Source: Homarus americanus (lineage: Eukaryota > Arthropoda > Malacostraca > Decapoda > Nephropidae). Taken from it: a DNA stretch of 64,000 nucleotides. The number at the start of each line of letters is the position of its first letter. Position 1 is the stretch's first letter. Shown here one piece after another: positions 17,516 through 30,666 of this stretch. The position numbers were made by a program, and so were the translations under genes. Under the pieces are notes generated by a model. It searched no databases. It saw only the letters and a program-made list of their open reading frames with translations, and was not told the origin of the DNA. The DNA lies in the NCBI RefSeq assembly GCF_018991925.1, contig NW_024744357.1, positions 3,891,508 to 3,955,507 of the forward strand, read 5' to 3'.

Positions 17516-17988
17516 AACTTCTAGTATACTGTACTGTACTTGCAGTTTATGGATCTGGAGTTTGAATCACGCAATTAAGATTTTAAATTTTCAACCCTCT
17601 AGTTCTCTTGCAACAGCCAAATCAAGCCAGTGAGCCCTAACCTAAAGAACTTGTAATACAGAGAAGTACAGTATAGGTTATGATGGGTGGTTTAGCTAGT
17701 TCATTTTGCCAATTCCAAAAGAAATTCATGACATCAAGGCCTTTGTGACACACTGTACTAGTGGTGTATAAAAAGTAAAAATAAATAAATAGAGCAGTTA
17801 TTTTACATTTCCATATCCAGACCAGTAAACTACCAGCACATACAAGTACCCATAACATGATTCCTATAGAAAAAACATTTTAGTTTAGTAATGCTGTCCT
17901 TAACATTTAGCTACCACAAAAAGTAGTAAGATGAATAGTTTAACTGTACAAGTGTCCTTAATCATAAACAGACAAAAAAATTACTCAC

Positions 17989-18643
17989 CGAGGAAGTCGT
18001 CGACAACACAGACACCATATTTATTGAGGTCCTTCATCACTAGCTGCATTACGTCGGAAAACCAGTCTTGACTAAAACCGCCCTCTTCAAGCGACTGGGA
18101 ATCAGGACACACTTCCACATGGTACAGCGAAGGCGTCTTTGGGCGGTACTGTTGCGATGTGGCTTCCAATGTGTTTGAATCAATAGGAGTGCTCAAGTCA
18201 GGTTCAGCAAGCGATCTTCGCCTACCACCTGGAACTTCAGCAACGCTACCCTGAAAATGCAGTTCATAGTCACTCATAACACCACCATGACTGCCCATCA
18301 CAGCATCAAGTGCTGATCTGTCAAAGGAAAAGTCTGTCTGTTGGGCTGACCTCCTTGGTATTTTTTTGTTTGCATTTCCACTACCACCAAATGCTTCTCC
18401 ATGCATCACACCATTTTTGGGCTTACAGAAAGGCTTGTGTTGTTTCCAGTGTTGCCTCTGGTGGTCGGGGCCACAGTACCATGCAGTCTTACACCTGCTA
18501 CACACCTTCAATTGGTCACCCTGGCAGTTACACAGCCCACACACTCTAAAGTTCACCCCATGGCTCATTCTCCCAACACAACTACCGAGAGGTCTGGCCC
18601 CACTACCCGAAAATCCGAAGTATTCTCCTAACACAGTGCTCAT
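17989..18643 (-). CDS. EGLN1: HIF prolyl hydroxylase (Egl nine), exon 1: MYND finger and start of catalytic domain
   Basis: This is the first coding exon of an oxygen-sensing 2-oxoglutarate/Fe(II) dioxygenase that hydroxylates prolines in HIF-alpha and marks it for VHL-dependent degradation. The exon gives 218 codons plus one base. A MYND zinc finger lies at about residues 35-73: C35, C38, C48, C51, YC at 56-57, HQ at 61-62, HW at 65-66, H69 and C73. A low-complexity linker follows, and the exon ends in KYGVCVVDDFLG, the conserved start of the PHD catalytic domain. The donor is G|GTGAGT just below 17989, phase 1, and joins exon 2 in frame. The start at 18643 is the first Met of the open frame; Met26 is an alternative. 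The MYND finger followed by a PHD fold is the PHD2/EGLN1 arrangement. The linker is short, so the protein may be smaller than human PHD2. Family assignment is firm; the paralogue symbol is by domain content. Confidence 0.93.
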
Positions 18644-19070
18644 TACACTTGAAATGCGTCAGTCACTTTCACAAATACAGTTCGATTATTGTCATAATAT
18701 GGTCAATACATCATCGCTCTTCTCCAAGAACCACTGTCTGGGCTCGTTATTGTGTAGTGTTGGGGTCCAACATGCCAGCTCTGAGCTTCCAGTCCTGAGG
18801 CTTGTTCATCACCTGCCATTCAGTATACTGTATCTTATCCTCGACCAAGGTTAGTGGCAATCACTTTCTGCACTTCTCACGGCACGTTACAGCTTTTATT
18901 CCAAACTTACACTAAGTGTTCCTACAATAATTAGCACAGGGATATCCTCACGCGTCGGGATCTGTAGAAACAGTGGCATCGTGTGACTCCCTCACCTCTC
19001 CCAAGTGTCTCGCTCAGCTGTTGCCCCACTACCTGTGTTATCCAGCTGCACGGTCACGTCCTGCATATAT
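18644..19070 (-). promoter_or_regulatory. Probable EGLN promoter/5' UTR with three HRE cores
   Basis: This is the 430 bases upstream of the EGLN start codon, non-repetitive and moderately GC-rich. On the gene strand the hypoxia-response core RCGTG occurs three times: ACGTG at 18887-18883, GCGTG at 18953-18949 and ACGTG at 19059-19055. Some EGLN genes are direct HIF targets through such elements, forming negative feedback. About one core would be expected by chance in this length on one strand, so the enrichment is modest. No convincing TATA box was seen and the transcription start is unknown. Confidence 0.35.
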
Positions 19071-19563
19071 TAACAATAATGCCCCTAGTTGTGGTTTGAT
19101 TCACCGTTTACCAATATCACTGCAAATCAACTGCTACTAACACGTTTTAATTTAATTAGTATGGAAACTACAGACTGATATAAGGTAAAATTACTCATAA
19201 AAAATGAAACGTGGCAACTTTCAGCAGTTGTCAAATATGTATTTAATAGAGTACGAGGAAGAAAGTTAGAAACGAGCAGAATCATAATAAAGCTTGCAAC
19301 TGCTGGGTGTTTGTTGCTCTATTCCTTGGTTTAATTAATAGCTAGCTATTATCAACATTTTAGATAAAACAAAGACATGAGGAAAATCTTACAACAATCA
19401 ACATTGTGTCAGTAATGTGTTGCCAGCAACTCGTGGGCTGGCGGGGTGGAATAAATACCAGTTCTCTCCATCCTTAAGATACCAATACTTTGGAAAAAAA
19501 AATTTAATAGAATAAAAACGGTCAAATGAAGGTATACTCCTCAAAATTATATAAGTTTTGACT

Positions 19564-20030
<467 letters not shown>

Positions 20031-20039
20031 TTTTTTTTT

Positions 20040-22500
20040 GTCGAGAGACAGGTTGACTAAACAAATACAACTTGTCTGTAGTTCTTCTTACAATTATGAT
20101 ACGTAATCGGGAATGATGATGGTCAGTCATTTCTTGTTTGTTGGTTATGTAGTCACCACATCGAGGATTCGAGGTGTATATAATTTCGTCAATGAAAAAT
20201 TTTAATTTTCCCGAGAAGTCCTGATTCAAAATTATTCTATTTACTTCGTGGAATCTTGTTCTCACAGGTTTCCGTTGATTATTGAAAGCAGGTGTATATT
20301 TCGTATGCCCCTTAGCAACAAAGTTATGGAAATTTTTAATTGTTGTGGTTTATAAAGCTTTTTTTCTTTAAGCGGCTGTATGGTCGGCACTTCAGGTGCC
20401 AATTCAAAGTCGGGTGAACTCTTTGGCGCGAACCAGCAACCCTTAGGATAACCGATGAGTACTGTATCCATAGATGCAGAATACTTGCCAAAACTGACCT
20501 TGGTGATACTTCAGAGATATTGCGGTACTGAAGATAAGGCGCAGAAACGAAGAAGTTTGTGTACACTGACGGTACGTCATTTCATTGGGCATAATGTATA
20601 CCTAGAGGTTGAAGGTTCATGTAGTGCCTTGTCCCAGGAGAGATGATCCATTGTTACTTCATCTTGTCATTCACACTGTAACGGAGCATTTCGTCACAAT
20701 TCATATTTCAATAAGAGCCACTTGACCGCAGTCAAACTTCTTGCACATACGTATTTGAATCCTACAATATCTTTACTTGTATGCGACAAGTAATATTGAA
20801 GTCTGAATAGGGCGTCTAAATAAAAACCACTGTAAACTGTATACAGTAACTCCAAACAATGGGAGGTTTAAAATTTTAAAGCCTAAATCTTTATCGTTGA
20901 TTTCTTACAGACAAAATAAAAGCAAAATAAGTCGTTTAAACATGTATAATACTGCACAGCAATACAAGAAATATTTGCAGTAATTAACGCGCGGTACCTG
21001 TTTGTAAATACACAGATGATTGATATATAATTATTGTTATTCATCTCCATTTCACTGGTTTGGAACAAAATAGCAATACTGTACTAGAAATTTGTTCAAT
21101 GGTGTAATAACTTCAAAATTAAATAATTAAAGTTAATATAAAAAGAGGAAATGAACGCACTCGAGTGTACAGTATTTTATGCTTAACGATGGAACGTGTC
21201 AAAAACTGAAATCTTAAGCGAACAACATTGTTAACATACGAGTATAATCATATGTGTTGGTTGAGATATAACTACTATTTGGAGCATCTCGCCATGAGTG
21301 TGGAGTCCGGTGCACCATCTGTGAACAATGCACCTTTCTGATACACGTGACGAAGGTGTTAAGTAGTGATGTGATCAGCATGATGCATTACCTTCATTAT
21401 ATATCATCACCCAGACCTGCCACCACATCTACATACCCACTCTTACTAGACTACTATACGAGTTCCACATGGCTGCCCACTAACCGCCCAGTGCAGGGTA
21501 TCCGGAAAAAAAAGCCATAGGGAAAAAATTAGACAATCACAAGTTTAGCTAGAAAAAGTCTGATTTATTTTATTTCATTTTATTTCATTTTTTTACGGGG
21601 AACAGCCCACCCGGACACAGGTCATCGACCCACAACGGGGCCTAGGGGGAGAAAAAATAAGAGTAAAACGAAATTAAAAATACACATTTTTTAAATCGAC
21701 TAAATTACGTAAACTTAGCTTTGTGACTATTTCCACCATTCGTATCAATAACCCCACGTAATGTGCACATCTTAAGTCATCCAATAGCCTTACACACCAT
21801 GTACCGGTATACAGTACCTACTCCCAATGTTCATCTCGACGTGATCTTTGGACCCATAAACGGTATTGTCTACATAACACTACCTTCCACTAGCAACTTG
21901 AGACATCAGAACACCTTTAGAGGGGCAAGGCTATTTCAAGGAAGTTCTGCCATTGCCTTATGGCTAGGCTATACAGTATATTCCGAGAAATTGTCTCTGA
22001 CACTTCCGTCTGCTGGAGTTTAACCATCCCAGATATTTTTGTATAAACTTGTAAGTTGAGCTATATTAATGACTAAAGTCTGTCATCGTGGGTGTTGCCG
22101 CTTGTTTGGTTTTGGTAAGACTGTTCTATAGGATGGGGTTTACCTATGTACCAACTTTGAAAATATAATACACATTAACAGTAACAAATGAGAGATTTTC
22201 CTAATCAATGGTTACGTTAGAGGCAAATTCTTCACGACTAAAATAACGGGGAAATGTCAAATAAAAAAGGCACAACACATGTGTATAGGAAACTACATAA
22301 GTATACCTTGTAAATCCTATAATCACGTTGAAACACTATGGTATAAGAGTGCCTTAAACATTAAGAGTTCATCGTCTTTCATCCGACAGAACACAAAAAG
22401 ATAATACCTTTACGATGTTGTTAGAGCGACTGATAACACTAATGCTGGCAATTGGTGATCATACGAGGCTGTTAGTCGCCAGGCCCCAAGATTTACTGTG
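20040..22500. other. Intergenic sequence without recognised feature
   Basis: AT-rich unique sequence upstream of EGLN. The open frames are short and resemble no family I know. No transposon ends were identified. Confidence 0.4.
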
Positions 22501-22507
22501 ATGAGAT

Positions 22508-22700
22508 GAGTGACACCACCAGATCACGTCCTCATTAGCACAACAAAGTAACCATCACCAAGACACAAGTTAGGGGTGAGAGGGAGAGTGACAACTCCAG
22601 TTCACGTTCATACTCACCCAATGAAACATCAAGACAAATTATAGTGGAGAATGGATGAGTGACAACACCAGATCACGGCATTACTCACCCAATAGAACAC
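22508..22700. repeat. Three degenerate tandem copies of a 71-78-bp unit
   Basis: GAGTGACAcCACCAGATCACG and close variants start at 22508, 22586 and 22657; the second and third continue with TACTCACCCAAT and a GAACA/AACAT segment. Copies have diverged by roughly a fifth. An ORF that starts here (22655-22975) shows no recognisable domain. Confidence 0.6.
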
Positions 22701-22719
22701 GGCTGAGGCGGCCATGGAA

Positions 22720-25100
22720 CGGTGGTGATGATTGTGGTGGCTGCGGTGGTAGCAAGTGTGAGGATACGAGCAACATAACCTACAACCTCAGCCGCCTCGC
22801 TCTCCGCTCTGTGCAGCCTTCATCAGCCTTACTACCACTGCCATGCACAGCCGCCATTGCCGACACACACGCGCTCACGAACACCCAGTCCATCTCTTGT
22901 AGCCATGTACGTACACACGTAAACTACCACTACCTCTTATTTTACCCCAAATTGTTGACGGCCAGCGCCTGCTAACCAGAACGTACAACGTTACTATAAC
23001 TACCATCGAACATAGGCACCGGTCGAGTCGTTTCTGAAACAAATAAGCTAACTGCAATATCTATGCTGAGCCTGACTTTCAGGCGTCTCATATTAGACTA
23101 CTCCGTGTTAACGGTACCAAATGAAAATTTTACTCAATAAAATACAAGTTAATTTTAGGCGCGTGTGATAAAGCTGACAAACAAATCCGACAGTAGCAAT
23201 ATCAGTCCATCGCTGTATGAGGACCTCTCGCATGTTCCTAGAGTCTTCTGTCTTCTGGCCTCCCTACCTATTGAACGTTTCTAAATCGTCTAATGTAACA
23301 TGTCCACTTAATATTGCAAGCTGATCTAACCAATCCTAATCAGTATTTTATCTCTGGCAATAATATCTCTTACTTTAGGTGGGCCTCTTTATGTTTTCAA
23401 TGAAGGCTGGGAAGATGTACTCCTCTATGTGCAAAAGTGCAGTGCAGTATTCCAGGCGAGTCCAGACATGACTAAGCTGAGCGAATAGAACTAACAAGAA
23501 CGCATAACACGCACGAAAAAAAAATAGAATGTACTTGCGAACTCAAAAATAACATGAAACAAAGTAAGCACTAAGAGGGCGCAGTTTAAGTAAAGACGTC
23601 TTTGAAAGTGTGGATGCATTAAGGACAGGCAAGGAGAAGAAGCGGTACAGAACGCGCAAGTCAGCGGTTAGGGGGTTATCCTGTTGAGCGCAAGTCACAA
23701 ATAATCACCAAGTCATCGTCTGCCGAGTCACTCGTTGCAAAAGGCCGTCGTGTATGTGGGCACAGGAAAGGGGCAACATGCTAAATGTGTCATGGTAAAA
23801 AAAAATTGTCAAATGTTTCCTAGTGTCGAAAATGGGATAGCGGGTGACATTTATCAAGCTGTCAAAAGAAGTTTACATTTTCTTGTGAATTGATTATTGG
23901 TGATATAGTCAAGATTTACCGAATATTAAAAGTAAGGTAATATTCTCATATTCGGGTTAAAGAATCAAACATTTCCTTGGACCAAAGAAAATGGGAAATT
24001 TAGGGCTATTTGTCAACCTTGAACTTTTATTTTACTTGTAAATAATATTTAAAGTACAGTACATACTGTATATGAGTACAAAACATACCTTTCAGTTACA
24101 GGGGTATTTTTTCTTATTAAATATATTATTTACATAAAAAAACAAGAAGAGAATAAACTTTCCCAGAGTTGGCTCGTGATACGTCCCCGTCCACACTCTC
24201 GGGTGAAATGTAGTACACATGTACCGCTTATTTTTTTTTTTTTTTAACGTGTAGAGTATTGTGTCGTAAGAGTAGACACTTAAGCACCTTAGTTGTTGGA
24301 GTGTAATAATTATAACTTCAATAAGGTTGCAAAGATAACTTCGTGTAATACCAGGGTATTTCTAATTCATCCTTACCGACCTTACAGCCAATATAAACGC
24401 TGCTGAAGATTTTGTTTATATACTGTTATACATCAGTGTTTATCAGCTTCTTAACACATGATAAAATTTTCTCCATATCCTACAGTTAACCTTCAACACG
24501 AGGTGACACAGTGGTGGAATGTTTCAGCCTTGCGTCATGTCACCACAGACTCGCTTGCTCACTGAGCATGAAAATAGAGGTTGCATACACTACAGTTTGA
24601 CAAGTATTAAAACAACCGAAAGTGAAGGCTAATTTGATATTTAAGATTATGTTCACTGTAATAGGCAATACAGTGTACATGTCTAGAAACACTGGAAAAA
24701 TAAGCAAACTTTTGTACGTGACTAAAATTACCGAAATCCGACAAAACCTAACCTAACCAAAAACTCTCTTTCAGCAATCACATTTTTCGAGAAAAAAAAA
24801 TGTACATCTGAACTATGAAGTAGGAATAACATTGGCAATTGCTGAAGATACGAAGATACCAATTGGAACGAAACTCATCGAGGAAAAATTACAAGCCTAG
24901 TTAAATTCACGATTTCCAAAACATTCTATTTTACTTGAACACCACCGTCTATCGCTTACCTATCTTTCTCTTTTTACATACTGTAACTTGTTTCAGAAAT
25001 ATAGATCTAGTAATTAATGCTAGATATTTCACACACCAACAGACAAACATAACCCTTCATTTCCTAATGTTGTATAAAAGAACCATCTCATCTCAATGAA
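22720..25100. other. Intergenic sequence without recognised feature
   Basis: No gene or transposon was recognised. A minus-strand frame near 23440-23480 reads TRLEYCTALLHIEE, vaguely like a LINE RT tail, but it is too short to call. An AACCTAACCTAACC motif lies near 24748. Confidence 0.35.
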
Positions 25101-25110
25101 ACCACACTTA

Positions 25111-25292
25111 TTAGATCCATTCCATCCCAATTAAACTATCACTTCACTTATTAGATCCATTCCATCCCAATTGAACCATCACTTCACTCATTAGATCCAT
25201 TCCATCCCAATTAAACCATCACTTCACTTATTAGATCCATTCCATCCCAATTAAACCATCATTTCACTTATTAGATCCATTCCATCCCAATT
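25111..25292. repeat. 40-bp minisatellite, about 4.6 copies
   Basis: The unit begins TTAGATCCATTCCATCCCAA and repeats with starts at 25111, 25151, 25191, 25231 and 25271, the last truncated. Copies differ by only one to three bases. A weaker half copy precedes it at 25081. Young tandem array. Confidence 0.95.
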
Positions 25293-25752
25293 AATTGAAT
25301 CTTACCCTAAAAATAAAATCATCACTCCATTCTCAGGTTAAATATTTGTGTCTCGTTTCTCCTCTCTACAGTGTGGAATAATTCACTATCGTACTCGCAT
25401 CCGCCTTGGCGACTCATGGGATCTTCGGCGTGGGGTGGGGGAGGGGACTGTAAAAAAGAACTGAGTACGTGAGAGACCACATTTCACTTGCCGCACCTAC
25501 CTCACTCTTATCCTGTACATAATATATACCCCGGCTAACGCGTTACGACACTCCATACCCGGCCGTACAACTGAACTAATGAATTGCAGCTGTCGATGTG
25601 AACCTTACCACTTCATTTAACTTTGATTTTTATTTATTTTTTAACTTTTCTGTGCTATGGATAGTGTAGTATTATTTGTTCCTGTGTGTGTGGGTGTGTG
25701 TGTAAATACTGTTAAGATGCCACTGATGTTTTTAATGTTTGTATTTACTTAT

Positions 25753-26513
25753 TCCAGCAAGTGCAGCGTACTTAATATTGGAAGAACAAATACTGTCAAT
25801 GTATACAGCCTTAACAACATCAACCTAGAGAAGTCGACTTGTGAAAGAGACTTAGGGGTACTTGTAAGCCCGGACCTACGGCCTAGAAAACAGTGCGTTA
25901 ATGTTCGAAATAAGGCAAACAGAATATTAGGTTTTATATCTAGAAGTATAAGTATTAAGAGTGCAGAGGTCTTATTGCAACTATATCTTGCGCTAGTTAG
26001 GCCGCACCTCGATTATGCGGTTCAGTTCTGGTGCCCTTATTATAGAATGGATATCAATTCACTGGAGTCGGTGCAGCGAAGAATGACGAAAATGATTCCG
26101 GGACTTAGAAACCTTCCATATCAAGATAGGTTAAAGAAACTAAACTTGCATTCCCTAGAAAGACGAAGAGTGCGGGGAGATATGATAGAAGTATTTAAGT
26201 GGGTGAAAGGAATCAATAAAGGGATATAGATAAAGTTCTTATAATATTCGAGCAGGATAGGACTCGTAGCAACGGATTTAAGTTGGATAAGTTTAGGTTT
26301 AGGAGGGAGATAGGAAGGAACTGGTTCACAAATAGGGTGGTGGACGAGTGGAACAAGCTTAGCAGCTTTGTAGTAAGTGCTGGAACGCTGGAAAGTTTTA
26401 AAAGGAGGCTAGATAGATTCATGAATGATAGAGTGGTAGTAACTCGACAGTAGCTGCCATGCACAGGCCAACCGACCTATTGCAGACTACTTATTTTCTT
26501 ATGTTCCTTTGTA
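25753..26513 (+). mobile_element. CR1-like LINE 3' end, subfamily A (5'-truncated)
   Basis: The frame from 25753 reads SKCSVLNIGRTNT, CERDLGVLVSPDLRP, LYLALVRPHLDYAVQFW, SVQRRMTKMIPGLR and LERRRVRGDMIEVFKW, the RT thumb and C-terminal region of CR1-type elements. A frameshift near 26220 breaks it. The 3' UTR (GGCCAACCGACCTATTGCAG) ends in CTTATTTTCTTATGTTC, the short terminal repeat of this group. A closely related longer copy lies at 50326-51216. Catalytic motifs are absent because of 5' truncation. Confidence 0.92.
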
Positions 26514-27020
26514 TGGGAGCTTTCTGTAACTTTCCCTTCAAAATTATAAACGCTTCGATGTCTGTTGTCGAGTTCAATAGCAAGTGTTTATCATCTACCA
26601 ATGACAGCTGAAGAGGTCATCGTTTTACCCTGAAAGCAACCAAGTCGCTCTACCAGAAAATTAATGTACCCGTGTCCGAGTACTGTATCCAAGGCAGACT
26701 AGTTGAAGTTAATGCACTATTACAGCAACAAGGTGTGTAATGGTACTGTATGACAATGGTGATATACTCGAAGAGCATCACGACTAATTAATGTTGCAAT
26801 TAGTTCAATAAGCATTATCATTATCAAACCAGTAATTAGCTCATGATATGTGCATTACCGGTAGTTTAATCAAATAGAATCCGCTAATGCAATTTAATTT
26901 TTAAAAGAACTAGAACCTTTTAATAATATTAAGTGAATGTATACTAAGACGCTAATAAACCCAGAGGAATTGTGTGGTGATGCATCAACCATATTTGCAC
27001 AATAACCAATCTTGAAAGTA

Positions 27021-27310
27021 CAGTCAACCAAAAATTCTGCACCCCACTGGGTCTGACGGACTTCGAAATGATCATTGAATGAGGCCATGTTCATTTGGTA
27101 AGGTTGATACTACTGCTCTAGTCGTATCTTGAAACACATTGTGCAGACACTCTTAAACTCCTTACAGTAAACACGAGACAAAGTAACTTGGCAACTCTAG
27201 AAGGCAGTGCTACCAACAGACGCCATAACTCGTTAGTGTCGTTCAGAATTCTTGGTCCCATGTGCTTCAAGCGTAACACCGCAGGGGTGCAGATTTTTTT
27301 TGGTTGACTG
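27021..27310. mobile_element. Tc1/mariner-type MITE (290 bp) with TA target duplication
   Basis: The left end CAGTCAACCAAAAATTCTGC and right end (complement CAGTCAACCAAAAAAAATCT) are inverted repeats that continue into GCACCCC. They are flanked by TA at 27019-27020 and 27311-27312, the duplicated TA target of Tc1/mariner. Any transposase frame is gone; short ORFs inside are not recognised. Confidence 0.88.
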
Positions 27311-27312
27311 TA

Positions 27313-29780
27313 CATCACGTATTGAAGTGACTAATTTCAACTGAACTTAGTGTGGACTCAGCTCGAGTCATCAAGCCAATTATACTAAAGTCAAAGTCTG
27401 AGTGTTTCATGTTCAAGTCCAAGCCCATGAAAATTGAACAAAGAGTCCAGACTCGTGTGGTATACAACATTGCGCACTGACGAGTACAGGTATAGGAGAT
27501 TATTGAGCAACTTTCACATGGTTGTTTAAACGATACCCGCCAGCTCCCCCCCCCCCTCAAAAAATGGTTTAGCTTCAATAAACTATATTTTGTTCTAGTT
27601 TTTGGGAAATGTAAAAAAATAGTCATCGCATCTAACCAGGTGGTGATGGTGTTCAAGAACGAGCCTCGGGCAGTGTGGATTGTAAAGAGCTTTTGTTCGT
27701 TGCGAGGGAGGGAACGTGTGTGTGGGAGGGGAGGGGGGAAGCATTAAGTTGGAGGGACGGACTGGGTTGGGTGCTTCCACGATTGCATGTGCTTGCATTC
27801 CTCCAGCAAGACTCACGGCTTTATTTTTAAACCTCTAAAATCTTGCTGCTGTTGTCTTTCCGTTCCCTTGCTTTCCCCTTGCCCCAAAGAGTTGACATGA
27901 TACAGATACAAAATGTGCCGGAATTCTATCAGTATGCTGATAGGAGAGGAGATAAGAGGCATGAGGCAAACATGTTCAGGGTAACACAGGGGGCTCCTCT
28001 AACTGGTAGATTATGAAGAATGTTAATAGATATTCTTAACTTCAGTCGACATACCTGAAAGTGATATTCATGTGTTGGTTATGTTTGCTGAATGATGACT
28101 GATTATTAGGTGGAATTGGGTATTATTATTTTCTGTATATGGAAGTATGGAGGCAAGATCAAAATAAATGGAATGTTTTCAATATTTCAAAGATGTTATT
28201 TCCCCCCAGTTCATTTAAATATCGTACCTAATCATGTGACAGTCTCGTGATACAGCTGCAACCCCTAAGAGCCCCTCACTAAGTACGCCTCAGAACCTGG
28301 AACCTCTCTCTATCAAGTGCACGGAAATATGTGGACGAACTAAACCCTTGATGTTATTGTAACTTTATTTAAATCTAGATTATAAAAATACACAGTCCAT
28401 TTACATTTTTTACACTATTTACCAGCTATCATCTTTTGATTTTCCTGTATATTTACATTTCTTTCACTATTAAACAATACTCTATGACGCATTATTAATA
28501 TAGTAATTTATGTCGTCATTTATCAGAAAAGGTGAATCTAAAAGTTATATGAACATGTCTTCAATCTGTATTTAATCTAAAAGCTTTAATTAAAGAAGTA
28601 TTTGAATATACTGTTAATATCAAGACGACGCCATAACTTTGCTCTCAATAACTCTAATACTGTACATTGGCAATCGTTGTGTATGGTGTTTTAACTATCT
28701 TGAATTTACATCAGTCCAGCTAATATATAAAATGTCACTTGTTTACACGCTTCTACTTAATACATGCATTCAATGTCACTAACACCATATATGCTTAAAC
28801 AGTCATCATGCCAGATATATCTTTATTAAACTTATCACGTAAGTACTGTCACATAAGGCAAAGTTTGCTATGTAACTCATCATATTCAAGTCTCATAGAG
28901 CCGCGAGTCTCTCGTATGACTGGTGCAGCGTGGGGTTAACTTCAACACGTATAGTCGGTGCCACGTCAAACTCAGCTTATCATACACCGACTAGCTATAT
29001 GATATGCCGTTAAGTTTACCACAGCGTAAACTATGATGTAATAACCCGTCAACAAGTGATAAGTCGCCCCTGTTACAGGAAAAGGTAGAGGCTAATCGTA
29101 CGGACAATTTTGTCAGTTGTCTCTTCCGAAGGCCGAGATTTGAATGATTTTCGAGAAACCTCAACCTAACCTTGAGCGAGAGACAACGTAACGAGCACAG
29201 TTTCTCGGTTACCGTGAGACAATAGTTTTGGAATAAACACGTGAGGTGGTAAGGTGACCAACAGTGAACTCACATTTCCTCCACGCACACCGCTCGCTGG
29301 GCTGAGGGGGGGGTCAAGACGCAACACATGTCATACACACGGTGCATCCGTGCAGGAACAGCAACACGAGCTCACTAGCAAGCATTTACATTCGACAACG
29401 TAATTCTGACGTATCTTACACAAATTTGCTAATGTAAGTCAATGTTTACATATTGTGCAACTGCTCATACATGTCCTGACACGTATACACATGTCACGTG
29501 TGGACACCACCCACATGATGGTGTACAATAACAAATAACAAATGGGCAACCAACTTGTGTACACGAATCAAAGAGCCTTCACCTTCAAAAACACAATCGT
29601 GACTACTTTTTAAACACCCTTCCCGCACACACACACACACCTTCACTTATTCTCAAGCACACCTCAGTGCACGGAAAATGTATTTTTGAATGGATTTTCG
29701 TCCATTGTCAAACATCCTTGTAATTTAAAAACATTATCACGACATACTTATAAACAAATACGTTAATATGATAATGCTAG
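27313..29780. other. Sequence without recognised gene
   Basis: Possibly within or downstream of the unknown minus-strand gene whose first exon lies at 30193-30666. A small hairpin (TAGTCGGTG at 28952 with its complement at 28985) was noted. No exon with family similarity was found. Confidence 0.35.
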
Positions 29781-30065
29781 CAATTTATACTGTAGTAGAG
29801 AACGTAATGACAATCTCGGAAATTTTATCTTTGCAATCAATAGTTTAAATAATTCTAAGTTACGTTTCTTCCAAGACGTTTCGCTCGTAACTGACCTAAC
29901 TTAACCGCCTAACCGGGGGCGGGGGATGTTCGACCCCCTGCACATTATAGGTTGCTTGCAAGGGAAACGTCTTAAAAGAAACGTGACTTAGAATTATATA
30001 AACTATTGATTACAAAGACAAAATTCCCGAGATTGTCATTACTTTCTCTACTACAGTATAAATTG
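29781..30065. mobile_element. Foldback element with roughly 100-bp inverted arms
   Basis: The left arm 29781-29885 begins CAATTTATACTGTAGTAGAG and the right arm 29965-30065 is its inverted copy with scattered transitions and a few indels. The spacer of about 80 bases contains GACCTAACTTAACCGCCTAAC and a small GGGGG...CCCCC hairpin. There is no coding capacity. It lies just downstream of the exon at 30193-30666 and would fold strongly in RNA. No clear target duplication was seen. Confidence 0.85.
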
Positions 30066-30192
30066 ACCGCAACATATGAAGTATAACCAGTATACAGTAT
30101 ATCACATTATTTCAAACAAATATATTGACTTCTCTGATATGTAATGCGTACAATATATTTCACATATCAAAGTGACAAAATCGTATACTCAC

Positions 30193-30666
30193 CCATTTGA
30201 ATTGAGGTATATGTAAGAAGTTGCCGTATAGATAAAGCAGAGGAGTATTTTCTTGTGACCCAGCGGAAGTGCACACGATTCTTCTCCCTCTTATTACTAA
30301 TCTTTTTTGAAGTTCTCTCGACTTATTTTTCACTTCCTCTTCTTCTTCTATCATTTTTCTCTTTCGTGAATCCTTGGGGCTATTATTATCGGAACAGGTA
30401 CAGTTGTGCGCATCGCTCTGTTCGCTTGTGTGCTGCGTGTGGGCGAGATTATATCTGACAAGGCGGTTATCAGCGAGTAGGAGGTGGAGGGGTAGGTGTG
30501 CTGCGGGTGATGGCGGGTTGCTAGAGTCCTTAACGTTATCCTCACCATCGTCTGTAACACTGTCTTGACGACATAACACTACACGGGACAACGCCCTCAC
30601 TTGCTCCTCTTCCTTGTACTGTGGAATTGTTTGCAATTGCATGATGACTGGACGGGTTGTGTTCAC
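30193..30666 (-). CDS. Probable first coding exon of an unrecognised protein
   Basis: A 158-codon open frame starts with Met at 30666 and ends at a strong donor, TGG|GTGAGTAT, in phase 0. The protein begins MNTTRPVIMQLQTIPQYKEE, has a hydrophilic Asp/Ser-rich middle, then a basic-acidic segment SRKRKMIEEEEEVKNK that looks like a nuclear localisation signal and short charged helix, then LQKRLVIRGRRIVCTSAG. The composition is unlike the surrounding repeats and the frame has no repeat similarity, which favours a real gene. No catalytic motif is visible and I do not recognise the family. Later exons should lie below 30193 but were not identified. Confidence 0.5.

Noticed and set aside
18366..18854. 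162-codon plus-strand ORF opposite EGLN exon 1
   Set aside because: It is the antisense shadow of the MYND-encoding exon.
23230..23480. Minus-strand LEYCTALLHIEE-like LINE fragment
   Set aside because: Only about a dozen residues resemble RT tails; no supporting flanking blocks.
25111..25292. Regular 40-bp spaced repeat as a possible CRISPR array
   Set aside because: The whole unit repeats, with no unique spacers, in a eukaryotic sequence; it is a minisatellite.
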